Assembly: GCA_029062725.1 (NCBI GenBank)
Contig: JAIDPP010000141.1
Span: 1 to 12,856, forward strand
DNA from: Muribaculaceae bacterium
GTDB lineage: Bacteria > Bacteroidota > Bacteroidia > Bacteroidales > Muribaculaceae
DNA length: 12,856 nucleotides
Reading direction: 5' to 3'
In this document: positions 1 to 7,825 of the stretch, piece after piece
Layout of the letters: each line of letters opens with the position of its first letter
How positions within the stretch are numbered: the first letter of the stretch is position 1
Made by a program: the position numbers and the translations under genes
Notes under the pieces: generated by a model
Databases searched by the model: none
Told to the model about the DNA's origin: nothing
Seen by the model: the letters and a program-made list of their open reading frames with translations, nothing else

Positions 1-1026
1 CACACACTCGATGGCCGCATTGAATGGCTCTCACTCACAGGTAGAAAACCTTCGGGGATGAGTCTTCAGCAGTGGAAATTCATGCAGACTGCAATGCCCG
101 ATATAAAGCAACTTCTACTTGAAGGAAAAAATATACGGGCTGATGAAAAGATTACCGAACTTATCAAGCGTCAACGTGAATTTACCGAAGGCGTACCCCT
201 GCCTTCTATCCAAAAAATCGAAGCGGAGCGGTGGTATAATCGCCTTGTTCGCCCGGCCTTAGCCGGGAGCTTGGCGGTATCAATCGGTCTGTTCGGATTG
301 ATTATTCCGCTTTACAGATCGAAAAACCTGCGGATTCCATGCTTTATGACAGATATGTGTGGCTGGATTCTCTTGTTATATGTTGCCACATCAATGGGCG
401 TGTTGTGGTGGATCAGCGGCCACGTACCTCTTTCTAACGGATCCGAGACAATGATGTTTATGGCTTTTGTATCCCTTATCGGCGTATGCTTCTGCCGCGA
501 CCTTACGCTTAAAGGGGGCTTGATGATAGTGGCTGCAATGGCGCTGTTTGTGGCTGCAATGGGTGGTCGCACACCCCGTATTGGAAATATGATGCCTGTA
601 TTATCGAGTCCGCTCCTCTCCATCCACGTGATGGTGGTGATGAGTGCTTATGCCCTTTTCTTCCTGATGGCTATACTCGCTATTATGGCCCTCTCGATAA
701 AAGACAAAGAGCGCGGGGCTCGTCTTACTTTGTTAAACCGTATCATTCTTAACCCGGCAGTAGCCCTCCTGGGAGCGGGAATATTCATTGGTGCGGTATG
801 GGCTAACCAGACGTGGGGACGTTATTGGGGCTGGGATCCGAAAGAAACCTGTGCCTTGATAATGTGGCTGATATATGCTCTTCCCCTCCATTGGGGCAGC
901 AGATGGCTCTCTGTGTTCCGAAAAGAAAAGATTTTCAACATATACCTTCTTATAGCGATTCTCTCAGTAATTTTTACCTACTTCGGAGCCAACTATCTCC
1001 TAAGCGGGCTCCACTCCTATGCCTGA
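1..1026 (+). CDS. Cytochrome c biogenesis protein, CcsA-type C-terminal part (probably ResB-CcsA fusion), 5' end outside window
   Basis: This is the membrane protein of System II cytochrome c maturation, which moves heme across the inner membrane and helps attach it to apocytochrome c. The reading frame is open from base 1 (19 codons before the ATG at 58 have no stop), so that ATG is probably internal and the gene partial. Counting from that ATG, residues 1-65 are soluble and resemble the end of a ResB-like domain. About eight membrane segments follow between residues 67 and 315. The tryptophan-rich heme-handling motif WGRYWGWDPKET is at 253-264. Candidate heme-ligand histidines are H190 (start of a membrane helix) and H319 in the C-terminal GLHSY motif; H278 follows the helix after the WWD motif. 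The S-N-G-x-E-T segment at 126-131 matches the usual CcsA periplasmic loop. It is convergent with the B12 operon and functionally unrelated to it. CcsA identity is firm; the ResB fusion is inferred from the open upstream frame. Confidence 0.9.
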   Translation, partial: HTLDGRIEWLSLTGRKPSGMSLQQWKFMQTAMPDIKQLLLEGKNIRADEKITELIKRQREFTEGVPLPSIQKIEAERWYNRLVRPALAGSLAVSIGLFGLIIPLYRSKNLRIPCFMTDMCGWILLLYVATSMGVLWWISGHVPLSNGSETMMFMAFVSLIGVCFCRDLTLKGGLMIVAAMALFVAAMGGRTPRIGNMMPVLSSPLLSIHVMVVMSAYALFFLMAILAIMALSIKDKERGARLTLLNRIILNPAVALLGAGIFIGAVWANQTWGRYWGWDPKETCALIMWLIYALPLHWGSRWLSVFRKEKIFNIYLLIAILSVIFTYFGANYLLSGLHSYA

Positions 1027-1070
1027 ATATTTATTTGAACTATGCCACCGCCGACAGCAGCTTCCAACCG

Positions 1071-1114
1071 TCAAAAAGATAGCCGCCCATGAATCGGGAC
1101 GACTATCTTTTTGA
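1071..1114. terminator. Bidirectional intrinsic terminator between convergent genes
   Basis: A perfect 12-base inverted repeat (TCAAAAAGATAG at 1071-1082 and its complement at 1103-1114) encloses a 20-base centre. That centre can pair further through CG/CG and CCC/GGG. The A5 and T5 tracts at the stem base give a U-run on either transcript. It lies just after the ccsA-like stop and before the end of the minus-strand operon, so it can serve both. Confidence 0.75.
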
Positions 1115-1131
1115 GAATACTTGCTGTCTGA

Positions 1132-1153
1132 GGGGTCAGCACGCCCCATTTTT
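1132..1153 (+). terminator. Possible second terminator for the plus-strand gene
   Basis: GGGG at 1132-1135 and CCCC at 1144-1147 form a short hairpin with an 8-base loop, followed by ATTTTT. The stem is only four G-C pairs, so it is weaker than the hairpin at 1071-1114. It would be a backup stop for the transcript from the left, just before the opposing gene's stop codon. Confidence 0.35.
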
Positions 1154-1154
1154 A

Positions 1155-2600
1155 TCACGGGATAAGGATTTTATGAGTTCTATTCCCGTTCCTCCATATA
1201 TAGATCCCGGAGTTCAAACCATCCCATTCCCCAAATTCCACATTAGTCTTGATGGGCTGACCTTGTAGATTATAGATAGTTCCAAAACCTGAAGTGTTAT
1301 GAGTCATAACGTCTTCGATAGCGGAGTTATCACCGTTTGATTGCGGGAATACCGGAAGAGAGGGAAACCAGTAGTTGGAAATCATAGGGTATTCCTTGAT
1401 GAGGTTGCCATCCGAATCAAAACGACGGGTCACGTATGTGGGATCGACAAACTTATGAAACATTGACGCATATAACTCGTCGGTAACAGGATGAATCCCC
1501 AATGAACAACCATAGACATGCCAGTCGCCGGGTTCTTGGGAGAAATCCAATAATTTTTCAACTTTCCCTGAATCAATATCATAGCGAAATATCCGATAAT
1601 TAGTGAACCAACTATTCGGACCGCCACACCAATACAGACGGTTGGTGATTGAAGACGCACAGAATGGATCAGGAGTCCAGGCATACCATGAATTGGAAGG
1701 AGGGAAAATATCGTCACCCTCAATTTTTATCACCTCCCTCTGTAGGGACACCGGATCAAGCGATACTATATATGGCACGGTAGCTCCCGAGCCTTGAGTG
1801 TTTTTAGCAGCTGAATACCATAGTTTCCCATCTTTAGATCTGACGATAGTGGAACCTATGCCGGAGCTGCGGCGCGGTCGTGTGCCGGTATCTTTCTCAA
1901 TCGCATCGTCAACTATTCCCATATCCAGGACTCCGGTCACCTTATCAGTCAGAGGATCGATCACAAGCAAACCGAATTGTTGGTGGACGGCAAACACTTT
2001 TCCTTCGGCAAGAATCATGGTGCCCGTCTGTCCGAAATATAGTGAGCTGGTAGGATCAGAGTTTGGTTTGTCAGGATCGATGCCAACGTTGGGATTTTCA
2101 GATCCTGATACCTGTCCTTCAATTTCAATTGTCTCGAGATTAAGAATCCATATTCCATTGCTTGAAGAAACATAACCTTTTTTTTCATCAATCCCGCAAA
2201 AAGCTCGTCCGTCACATTGATTGCCGCTGGGATCTATCAGCTGAAGCTGCTTTATCATCTTCATATCCGAGGCATTGGCAACAGAAATACGTCCTCCCGT
2301 GATACTGGCCCCCGGATCCTTATCCTGTTTTGCTATCATATACAGACGGCCATTCCATATCGCGCCATATTGATTGGTGCATCCTAATTCCACCCCCGGA
2401 TTTTCAGTCTGAATGACTCTATACTGCCAGTACTCGCCCTCCGGATCATCCGGAAGAAGATAGTTGATAGTGGAGTTCTGATGGCCATACCAATCTTCGT
2501 TGATAAAGATTACGCCGCAGGAATAGTCAATCTCTCTCGCGGCAGAGGTTAACACCGCAGCGAGAGAGATTGATAAAATAGTTAGAAATCTGCTTATCAT
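1155..2600 (-). CDS. Secreted DUF5074-like beta-propeller protein with T9SS-type C-terminal tail (last gene of B12 operon)
   Basis: This is a 481-residue exported protein. Residues 1-21 are a Sec signal peptide without a lipobox cysteine. Residues about 28-420 read as a propeller-like repeat protein of the kind annotated DUF5074 in Bacteroidales (family name from memory). Landmarks are FINEDWYGH near 32-40, TNQYGAIWNGRLY near 75-87, GGRISVANA at 102-110, DGRAFCGI at 130-137 and YWFPSLPVFP at 410-419. All have counterparts in the C-terminal half of the preceding 1392-residue protein, so the two are paralogues. Residues 428-481 look like a T9SS type A sorting domain: a Y-N-L-Q-G strand, then L-N-S-G-I-Y-I and a basic end. 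Its ATG overlaps the upstream stop by four bases (ATGA), implying translational coupling. The biochemical role is unknown. From context it may bind cobalamin or a cobalamin-carrying partner at the surface. Confidence 0.8.
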   Translation of the reverse strand: MISRFLTILSISLAAVLTSAAREIDYSCGVIFINEDWYGHQNSTINYLLPDDPEGEYWQYRVIQTENPGVELGCTNQYGAIWNGRLYMIAKQDKDPGASITGGRISVANASDMKMIKQLQLIDPSGNQCDGRAFCGIDEKKGYVSSSNGIWILNLETIEIEGQVSGSENPNVGIDPDKPNSDPTSSLYFGQTGTMILAEGKVFAVHQQFGLLVIDPLTDKVTGVLDMGIVDDAIEKDTGTRPRRSSGIGSTIVRSKDGKLWYSAAKNTQGSGATVPYIVSLDPVSLQREVIKIEGDDIFPPSNSWYAWTPDPFCASSITNRLYWCGGPNSWFTNYRIFRYDIDSGKVEKLLDFSQEPGDWHVYGCSLGIHPVTDELYASMFHKFVDPTYVTRRFDSDGNLIKEYPMISNYWFPSLPVFPQSNGDNSAIEDVMTHNTSGFGTIYNLQGQPIKTNVEFGEWDGLNSGIYIWRNGNRTHKILIP

Positions 2601-5600
2601 CGCTTTCTGATAATAAGTTTACGAGACTCGCAATCGTCAGCTACAAGCACGTAAATGCCGGAATCAACTGCTACCGAGTGGTATTCCTCGTCGGAATCAA
2701 CGACAAAACTGTCAACAACGATTCCATTGCTGTCAAAGAGGCGGAATGTAGTTCCCTCATATCCCCTGATAACAATAACATCGCCTTCGGTGCGGATAGT
2801 GCGGGTAGATTCACCGATACCATCAACGCCGGTTGTAGTGTCCTCTATCTTTATCTTAATGGCATGAGTGGAGACTTTACCATTTGATTCAAGCACGATA
2901 CCCAGTGTCTGTTCTCCTGTTTTCACGGGCTTGATGCTTAGCACATTCCCTTTCAAAGATGCAGCTACAGGTGAATCCTCTTTATCGGCAAACATTCTGA
3001 TCTGATCCTGAAGCAAGGTGCAGCGAATATTTGCATCTATATGGTCTCGATCCATCACATTGAGAATGATTTCTTGATCCGGATCATTCAAATTGAGCAC
3101 GACATCATCTACTTCCTCCATTTCAGGACCATAGGCATCCGGAAAGACCGGGATAGCGGGGAACCAGTAATAATCCTTCAGGCGTACGCTACGAAGAGTT
3201 TCTTCCTCTGTATTATAGAAATTCAGCCAGTTATAGCGATAGTTGGCATTTGGAGATGTAGTTGATGCAAAAAGGATTTCTCCTGAACGGTCATCGTAGC
3301 GCATAGTAGCGTACGTCTGCTGATTGAGACTGTTGTTGATACCCTTAACACCTTTAAAATCAAATATGGGTTTCAGTTCTCCGGGGTTTGTTTCCGTATC
3401 CCAGGCATAAATCTCACTGCCGGAGGCCTCTATTGAAGATGCGGAACCGTTCCAATACAGCATCTGCTTGCTATTGGCGCTGAAGAAATTGTTGCTGCGC
3501 CATGCGCCCCATCCGGTAGAAATAACACCGGGCACTTCTACTACGCGAATCTCCTCCAGATCCAACGGATTGATACAATGCAGCACTGAATGTCCGGCCG
3601 AAGCATCGGTACCTGTCGCGTACCATACCATTCCGTCGGCAGTCTGCGTGATAGCTCCGATTTTCTTGTCCTCAATGGTCTTTACCAATTTATCGGTCGC
3701 CGCGTCCACAACGTGGACACCAATAGCCTGCTGGATGATAAAGACATAGTCGTGGGTTGCAACCATATCACCTACCTGCTGGTTGTAAAGCGCCTGATTG
3801 CCTCCGATTGACGTATCGTCACTTGATATGTTGTTGCCGATACCGGGAATATCCGAAGCTGCCAGGGTCATATTGTCGGCATCGTCCCATGTAAGTACGC
3901 GGACACCGGCATGATGACCTATATAAGCCTTATGGGCATTGACTCCCACACATGCACGACCGTCACCACCAATTTCGGTAAATGAGGCAATATTCTTCAA
4001 TGTGTGGGCATCCGCCACTACCAGACGTCCGCCAACTTCACCTCTGATATCTCCCTTGTCATGGTTCTGCTTAGACATAACGAAAAGTTTATCTGCGAAT
4101 ATCATAGCATACTGTGATGTGGCACCGAAACCTCCGTTATTATTCAGTTTGGTATAAGGACGATAAACAATATCCTCATCAGAATCAATTGTCGGGGATG
4201 TAAGATAGTTAATGGAGCCATTCTTGTGGGTGAACCATTCCTCATTCAACCAGAAAGTTCCCTCGGTAAAATCATCCGGCATCTCTTCGCTCGCCGGATC
4301 ATTGACCACTACGTGATAACTGCGGGTTATGTTTTTGTTCTCAACCGAGGTCAAGACAAGATCAAACTCACCGGCCTTGTAGGTCACAAGTTCATTAAAT
4401 TTGCCGAGAGTCTCACCGTCAGGCATATAACCGCTCACACCATATACATTGGCGATATTCTCGATGGTGGCATTCTCAATGGAAATCATAACTCCCTGAT
4501 TAGCCTTTGTCGGGAAGGCACAGGTCCGGATAGGGAGAAGATCATGACAATCTACATTTATGGTGGCGTCATAGTCACCGACAAGAGCCACAGCCTTTAC
4601 GGGATTTGACGTTACATTAAAGGCGATCATTCCCTCAACCTTGTTTTTCTGAGTATATTCATTGTCTCCAGTTTCTTCAAGGCCATAGAAATACTTCAGA
4701 TTGAAGACAGTGGAGGTTGCCGGAGATGAGATTGACATTTTGCCGAAAGTGTAATCATAGCCCGGATATTTTTCAGCCTCGTCGGTGTATGGAGCCGGGA
4801 AGCAGTCCTGGCGATAGATGGCATTTTCCTTATAGTTCTCGTCAAAAACTTCTACGAAGAAACGTGTGTAAGTGGCATCCTTGGGTTCATATTCAACAAG
4901 TTTGCTGAGTTCAGTCTGAGCTAAAGACCCGACAACACTGACTTGAGTGTCGGTTATTTTCGTAATCGGTTTCTCGGGAGCAACGATTTTCATAGGAATT
5001 TTCTCACTCCAAGATGATGTGAAACTTTCCGTGTTGCCGGTGTTCCCAAAGGAAGATTTGGAAATATTGACCTGTGCAAGAACGTCGCGTTCCGTAGGAA
5101 CATATCTGTGTATTCCCGGATTTTCAGGATCATCGTTGAATTTCACATACCCGAAATCGACAGTCACATAAGGGCGACCTTCAGCCTCGGCCGCCTGATT
5201 GGCGCCTTGAGTGTTGACTTCGAAAGGATATGCGTCCCATGCGAAGTAAGCGTATGCGCCGCCCACACCTCCTGTGCGCACCCATATCGGTATTATCATC
5301 TCATCAGCAATCGGCATCTCATAGTTCTCGGGGATTCGGCCGCCGATCACAGTTTCTTCAGGAATATAGAATGTATATTCAGGAGCCGGAGCCACATCAT
5401 CCGATCCCTTGGAAGTTGATTCATAACATAAGTAAATTACACTCCCGTCAACGGGTTTTTCGGAAGAATAAATTCTCCATTCGGAGTCAGCAGTATTATC
5501 AGCTATATGGTCATATTCCTCAGCTATGCTACCCTTATCCATATTATCATAAGCGTAGCCGCCTCCGGAGGTGCGTTGCAGGCGAGGGTCTGCGTTCACA

Positions 5601-6775
5601 ACAGTCTCCAGAATCTGTTCCGGAGTTGCACCATTATCAAACCGCACCCCATATATCAGGTTATCAACACCTTTACGGGGTCCGTCATTCCAAGTGATCA
5701 TAACAGCACCCAGATTTGAGCCTTCCCCGACAATGTAACCAAGCCGCGACATATCGACATAAGAATCTACCGGGTGCGGCTCAATCAATTCCGGGAGGAG
5801 CGCTGCCCAGGCCTCATCGTTATAGTAGGCCTCAAGATATTTTTCAGGTACGGTGAGGGTGATTTTACCGACAGCATCCTCAGGCAATTTAAGCCCTGCC
5901 GGAGGATTAGGTGCATCACAATAGATGGCAGTCAAAGATGAGCAACCCGACAGATCAGGCACCTGTGTAACCTTATCTCCGAAACGAAGTGTGGAGAGCC
6001 CTGTGACGTTATCAAGACTAACCTGATAAGATGACGGGTCTGCATCGATCAGATCGCGGTTTATCACGATTTCGGGACATTCCACACCGCGGTTGAAAGT
6101 GTTGAACGAGAATTTCAGATCTTCCATTGTCGGGCTGGCATTGAATATGATTTTCCCGACTCCGCCCGCTCTACGGTCCAGACACAGTTGGGCAAATTTA
6201 CCAAAATCATCCTTGATCTCCTCTAATGTGCCCGGAAACACAAGCTCATCGATATGGCCATTCATGTCGAATGTTCTGGTAAAGCACCCGTCCCATAATG
6301 TTGTCAGGCCCTCCGGCAATACGATCGAACCGAGCGCGCGGCACATATAGAAACAGTTGCCTCCAATCTTCTTCAATGTGGAAGGCATTTCGGGCCATTT
6401 CACGTTATTGGCATTATAGAAGGCCTCACGGGCAATTTCTGTAACGCCTTCAGGAATAGTCACGTTGATTACTGACGTACATGCTCTAAGTGCGGATTCG
6501 CCAATACGGGTTACACGATACTTGGTACCGTCGTGCTCCACCTCAGAGGGGATGTTGACAGTCTCCATCTGCAAATGGTTGCCGGAGACGTACGCTCCCT
6601 TGATAACATCCTCACAGCAGAACTCCACTGTGCCGTCCTCAAGGACATGATACGGCAGACCATCGTATTCGAACAGTCCATACTGCTCGAAATCACTGTC
6701 TGTGATTTCGGCCCGTGCATTAAGCCCCGTGAGAGCGATTAATGCAGACGATAGCCAGATTAATTGTTTTTTCAT
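2597..6775 (-). CDS. Large mosaic surface protein: BspA-like LRR, shared VGEG/YGVR module, Ig-like regions, DUF5074-like propeller, sorting tail
   Basis: This 1392-residue protein has a Sec signal peptide at 1-22 (cleavage likely after ARA) and no lipobox. Residues about 36-330 are BspA-type leucine-rich repeats, with units such as TIPEGVTEIAREAF and VLPEGLTTLWDGCF. Residues about 344-400 are a module beginning Y-I-V-G-E-G with core LIYGVRF and ending NADPRL, shared with the 342-residue product upstream. Residues 440-830 are beta-rich and unassigned; VEYEPKDATYTRFF near 627-640 resembles a bacterial Ig-like strand pair. Residues about 838-1212 are a DUF5074-like propeller paralogous to the next gene (WLNEEWFTH, SQYAMIFADKLF, GGRLVVADA, DGRACVGV, YYWFPAIPVFP). 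A short beta domain spans 1222-1312, and a T9SS type A-like tail 1320-1392 (DSGIYVLVAD, basic end). It starts 21 bases after the previous stop and overlaps the next gene by ATGA. It is probably displayed on the cell surface. Ligands are unknown. Confidence 0.82.
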   Translation of the reverse strand: MKKQLIWLSSALIALTGLNARAEITDSDFEQYGLFEYDGLPYHVLEDGTVEFCCEDVIKGAYVSGNHLQMETVNIPSEVEHDGTKYRVTRIGESALRACTSVINVTIPEGVTEIAREAFYNANNVKWPEMPSTLKKIGGNCFYMCRALGSIVLPEGLTTLWDGCFTRTFDMNGHIDELVFPGTLEEIKDDFGKFAQLCLDRRAGGVGKIIFNASPTMEDLKFSFNTFNRGVECPEIVINRDLIDADPSSYQVSLDNVTGLSTLRFGDKVTQVPDLSGCSSLTAIYCDAPNPPAGLKLPEDAVGKITLTVPEKYLEAYYNDEAWAALLPELIEPHPVDSYVDMSRLGYIVGEGSNLGAVMITWNDGPRKGVDNLIYGVRFDNGATPEQILETVVNADPRLQRTSGGGYAYDNMDKGSIAEEYDHIADNTADSEWRIYSSEKPVDGSVIYLCYESTSKGSDDVAPAPEYTFYIPEETVIGGRIPENYEMPIADEMIIPIWVRTGGVGGAYAYFAWDAYPFEVNTQGANQAAEAEGRPYVTVDFGYVKFNDDPENPGIHRYVPTERDVLAQVNISKSSFGNTGNTESFTSSWSEKIPMKIVAPEKPITKITDTQVSVVGSLAQTELSKLVEYEPKDATYTRFFVEVFDENYKENAIYRQDCFPAPYTDEAEKYPGYDYTFGKMSISSPATSTVFNLKYFYGLEETGDNEYTQKNKVEGMIAFNVTSNPVKAVALVGDYDATINVDCHDLLPIRTCAFPTKANQGVMISIENATIENIANVYGVSGYMPDGETLGKFNELVTYKAGEFDLVLTSVENKNITRSYHVVVNDPASEEMPDDFTEGTFWLNEEWFTHKNGSINYLTSPTIDSDEDIVYRPYTKLNNNGGFGATSQYAMIFADKLFVMSKQNHDKGDIRGEVGGRLVVADAHTLKNIASFTEIGGDGRACVGVNAHKAYIGHHAGVRVLTWDDADNMTLAASDIPGIGNNISSDDTSIGGNQALYNQQVGDMVATHDYVFIIQQAIGVHVVDAATDKLVKTIEDKKIGAITQTADGMVWYATGTDASAGHSVLHCINPLDLEEIRVVEVPGVISTGWGAWRSNNFFSANSKQMLYWNGSASSIEASGSEIYAWDTETNPGELKPIFDFKGVKGINNSLNQQTYATMRYDDRSGEILFASTTSPNANYRYNWLNFYNTEEETLRSVRLKDYYWFPAIPVFPDAYGPEMEEVDDVVLNLNDPDQEIILNVMDRDHIDANIRCTLLQDQIRMFADKEDSPVAASLKGNVLSIKPVKTGEQTLGIVLESNGKVSTHAIKIKIEDTTTGVDGIGESTRTIRTEGDVIVIRGYEGTTFRLFDSNGIVVDSFVVDSDEEYHSVAVDSGIYVLVADDCESRKLIIRKR

Positions 6776-6796
6776 TCTGTGATTAGTAAAAAGTTA

Positions 6797-7825
6797 TTAT
6801 TTGGTTATCATTATTTTTCGTGATTCATGTTCCGGAATTACGATTATGTATAATCCCGGGTCAAGATTATTGCGGTCTCCGGGCCACACATATCCCGTGT
6901 CCCTTCCTTGCAGAGTGTAGATGCGTCCCCCCTGCATATCTTCTGTTGCGGCAGATTCAACACCTGTCTCAAGATTATAGGAGAAGTCATGAGAATAGTC
7001 TAATGGGAGATCTCCCGGTTCGACCGCCTCCCCGTATGCGTTCGTAGTTCTGTCAAGCAATGTGTAACTCCAAGCATCCACCTGTCCGTCAGAAAGTTTG
7101 CGTGATGACATACCTAACCCCGAATATGAAAGATCATCCGAATCAATGCCGCCTACCCAATAACTCCAGTAACCGTCGTACCATCCGGAGCGCCACTGCA
7201 TCGTTGCAGCGTGTTGCTGCAAGTAATCGTCTGCAAGCCAGTAATCATAGTCGTATGCCGGATAACCGTATTCCCGGGCGTTGATGGGATGGTCAAGAAT
7301 ATTATTCTTTTTTGATTCAGCTATGGCGCGATTGCAATATAGGGGGGTAAGATTGCCGGGAGCCTTTGTCTGGCCCATTGTCTCATTAGGAGTGAAATAA
7401 TCAAAGCTGATTTTTTCATCCTTGCAGGCATTGGTGAAATCAAAAGAGAGATGATCGGCAATATGTTCACCCTGAGGATCAAAGTATCCTATACCGTCAA
7501 CAGTACATCCCATCCACCCTGTATATTGGGTGAAAAGTAAAAGGTCACTACTTCCGGATGCGACCGCACGAAACATATCCTCACCGCTTGGAGCCCCGGA
7601 TTCATAGTCTCCGCTGCTCCATCTGAATCCCCACACATGAGCGTATGGATCTTCAGAAGAGTTGAACTGAACAATGAGGGCGCTTTTTGATTCCCCCTCA
7701 CCGACCCAATGCTCTATTTTATTCCAGTCAAGGACAAAATACGAATGGGCGGGCAGGCTGCCAATCGCAATTAACGCCAGCGGAATCAACATCCGGCTGT
7801 GCATGTAAAAAGATATCCGTTTCAT
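6797..7825 (-). CDS. Secreted protein with VGEG/WGFR module, aromatic-rich segment and T9SS-type tail (B12 operon)
   Basis: This is a 342-residue exported protein with a signal peptide at about 1-28 (cleavage likely after AHS) and no lipobox. Residues 37-115 form a module starting IEHWVGEGESKSALIV, with core HVWGFRW at 63-69, a GEDMFRAV helix at 81-88 and a VDGIGYF strand at 109-115. A related module is in the downstream 1392-residue protein, and similar segments occur, as I recall, in PEP-CTERM-type secreted proteins. Residues 209-226 (MQWRSGWYDGYWSYWVGG) are strikingly aromatic, and a second WSY follows at 252-254. Residues 298-342 resemble a T9SS type A sorting tail (GRIYTLQGR, then LDPGLYIIVI and a basic end). 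Its start overlaps the upstream lipoprotein stop by ATGA. I cannot name a function. Placement in a cobalamin-riboswitch operon suggests cobamide binding, and the tryptophan/tyrosine cluster is a candidate ligand face. Confidence 0.8.
   Translation of the reverse strand: MKRISFYMHSRMLIPLALIAIGSLPAHSYFVLDWNKIEHWVGEGESKSALIVQFNSSEDPYAHVWGFRWSSGDYESGAPSGEDMFRAVASGSSDLLLFTQYTGWMGCTVDGIGYFDPQGEHIADHLSFDFTNACKDEKISFDYFTPNETMGQTKAPGNLTPLYCNRAIAESKKNNILDHPINAREYGYPAYDYDYWLADDYLQQHAATMQWRSGWYDGYWSYWVGGIDSDDLSYSGLGMSSRKLSDGQVDAWSYTLLDRTTNAYGEAVEPGDLPLDYSHDFSYNLETGVESAATEDMQGGRIYTLQGRDTGYVWPGDRNNLDPGLYIIVIPEHESRKIMITK

Noticed and set aside
58..60. ATG at 58 as the true start of the cytochrome c biogenesis gene
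   Set aside because: The same frame is open back to base 1 with plausible protein sequence, so the gene very likely begins outside the window.
312..623. Minus-strand 103-codon open frame inside the ccsA-like gene
   Set aside because: The plus-strand frame carries the CcsA motifs, and this is its complement shadow.
4226..4609. Plus-strand 127-codon open frame
   Set aside because: It lies wholly opposite the 1392-residue gene, and its translation shows no coherent domain.
5230..5697. Plus-strand 155-codon open frame opposite the large mosaic gene
   Set aside because: It is antisense to a well-supported coding frame, low in recognisable features, without a signal peptide or promoter. It looks like a by-product of codon use on the other strand.
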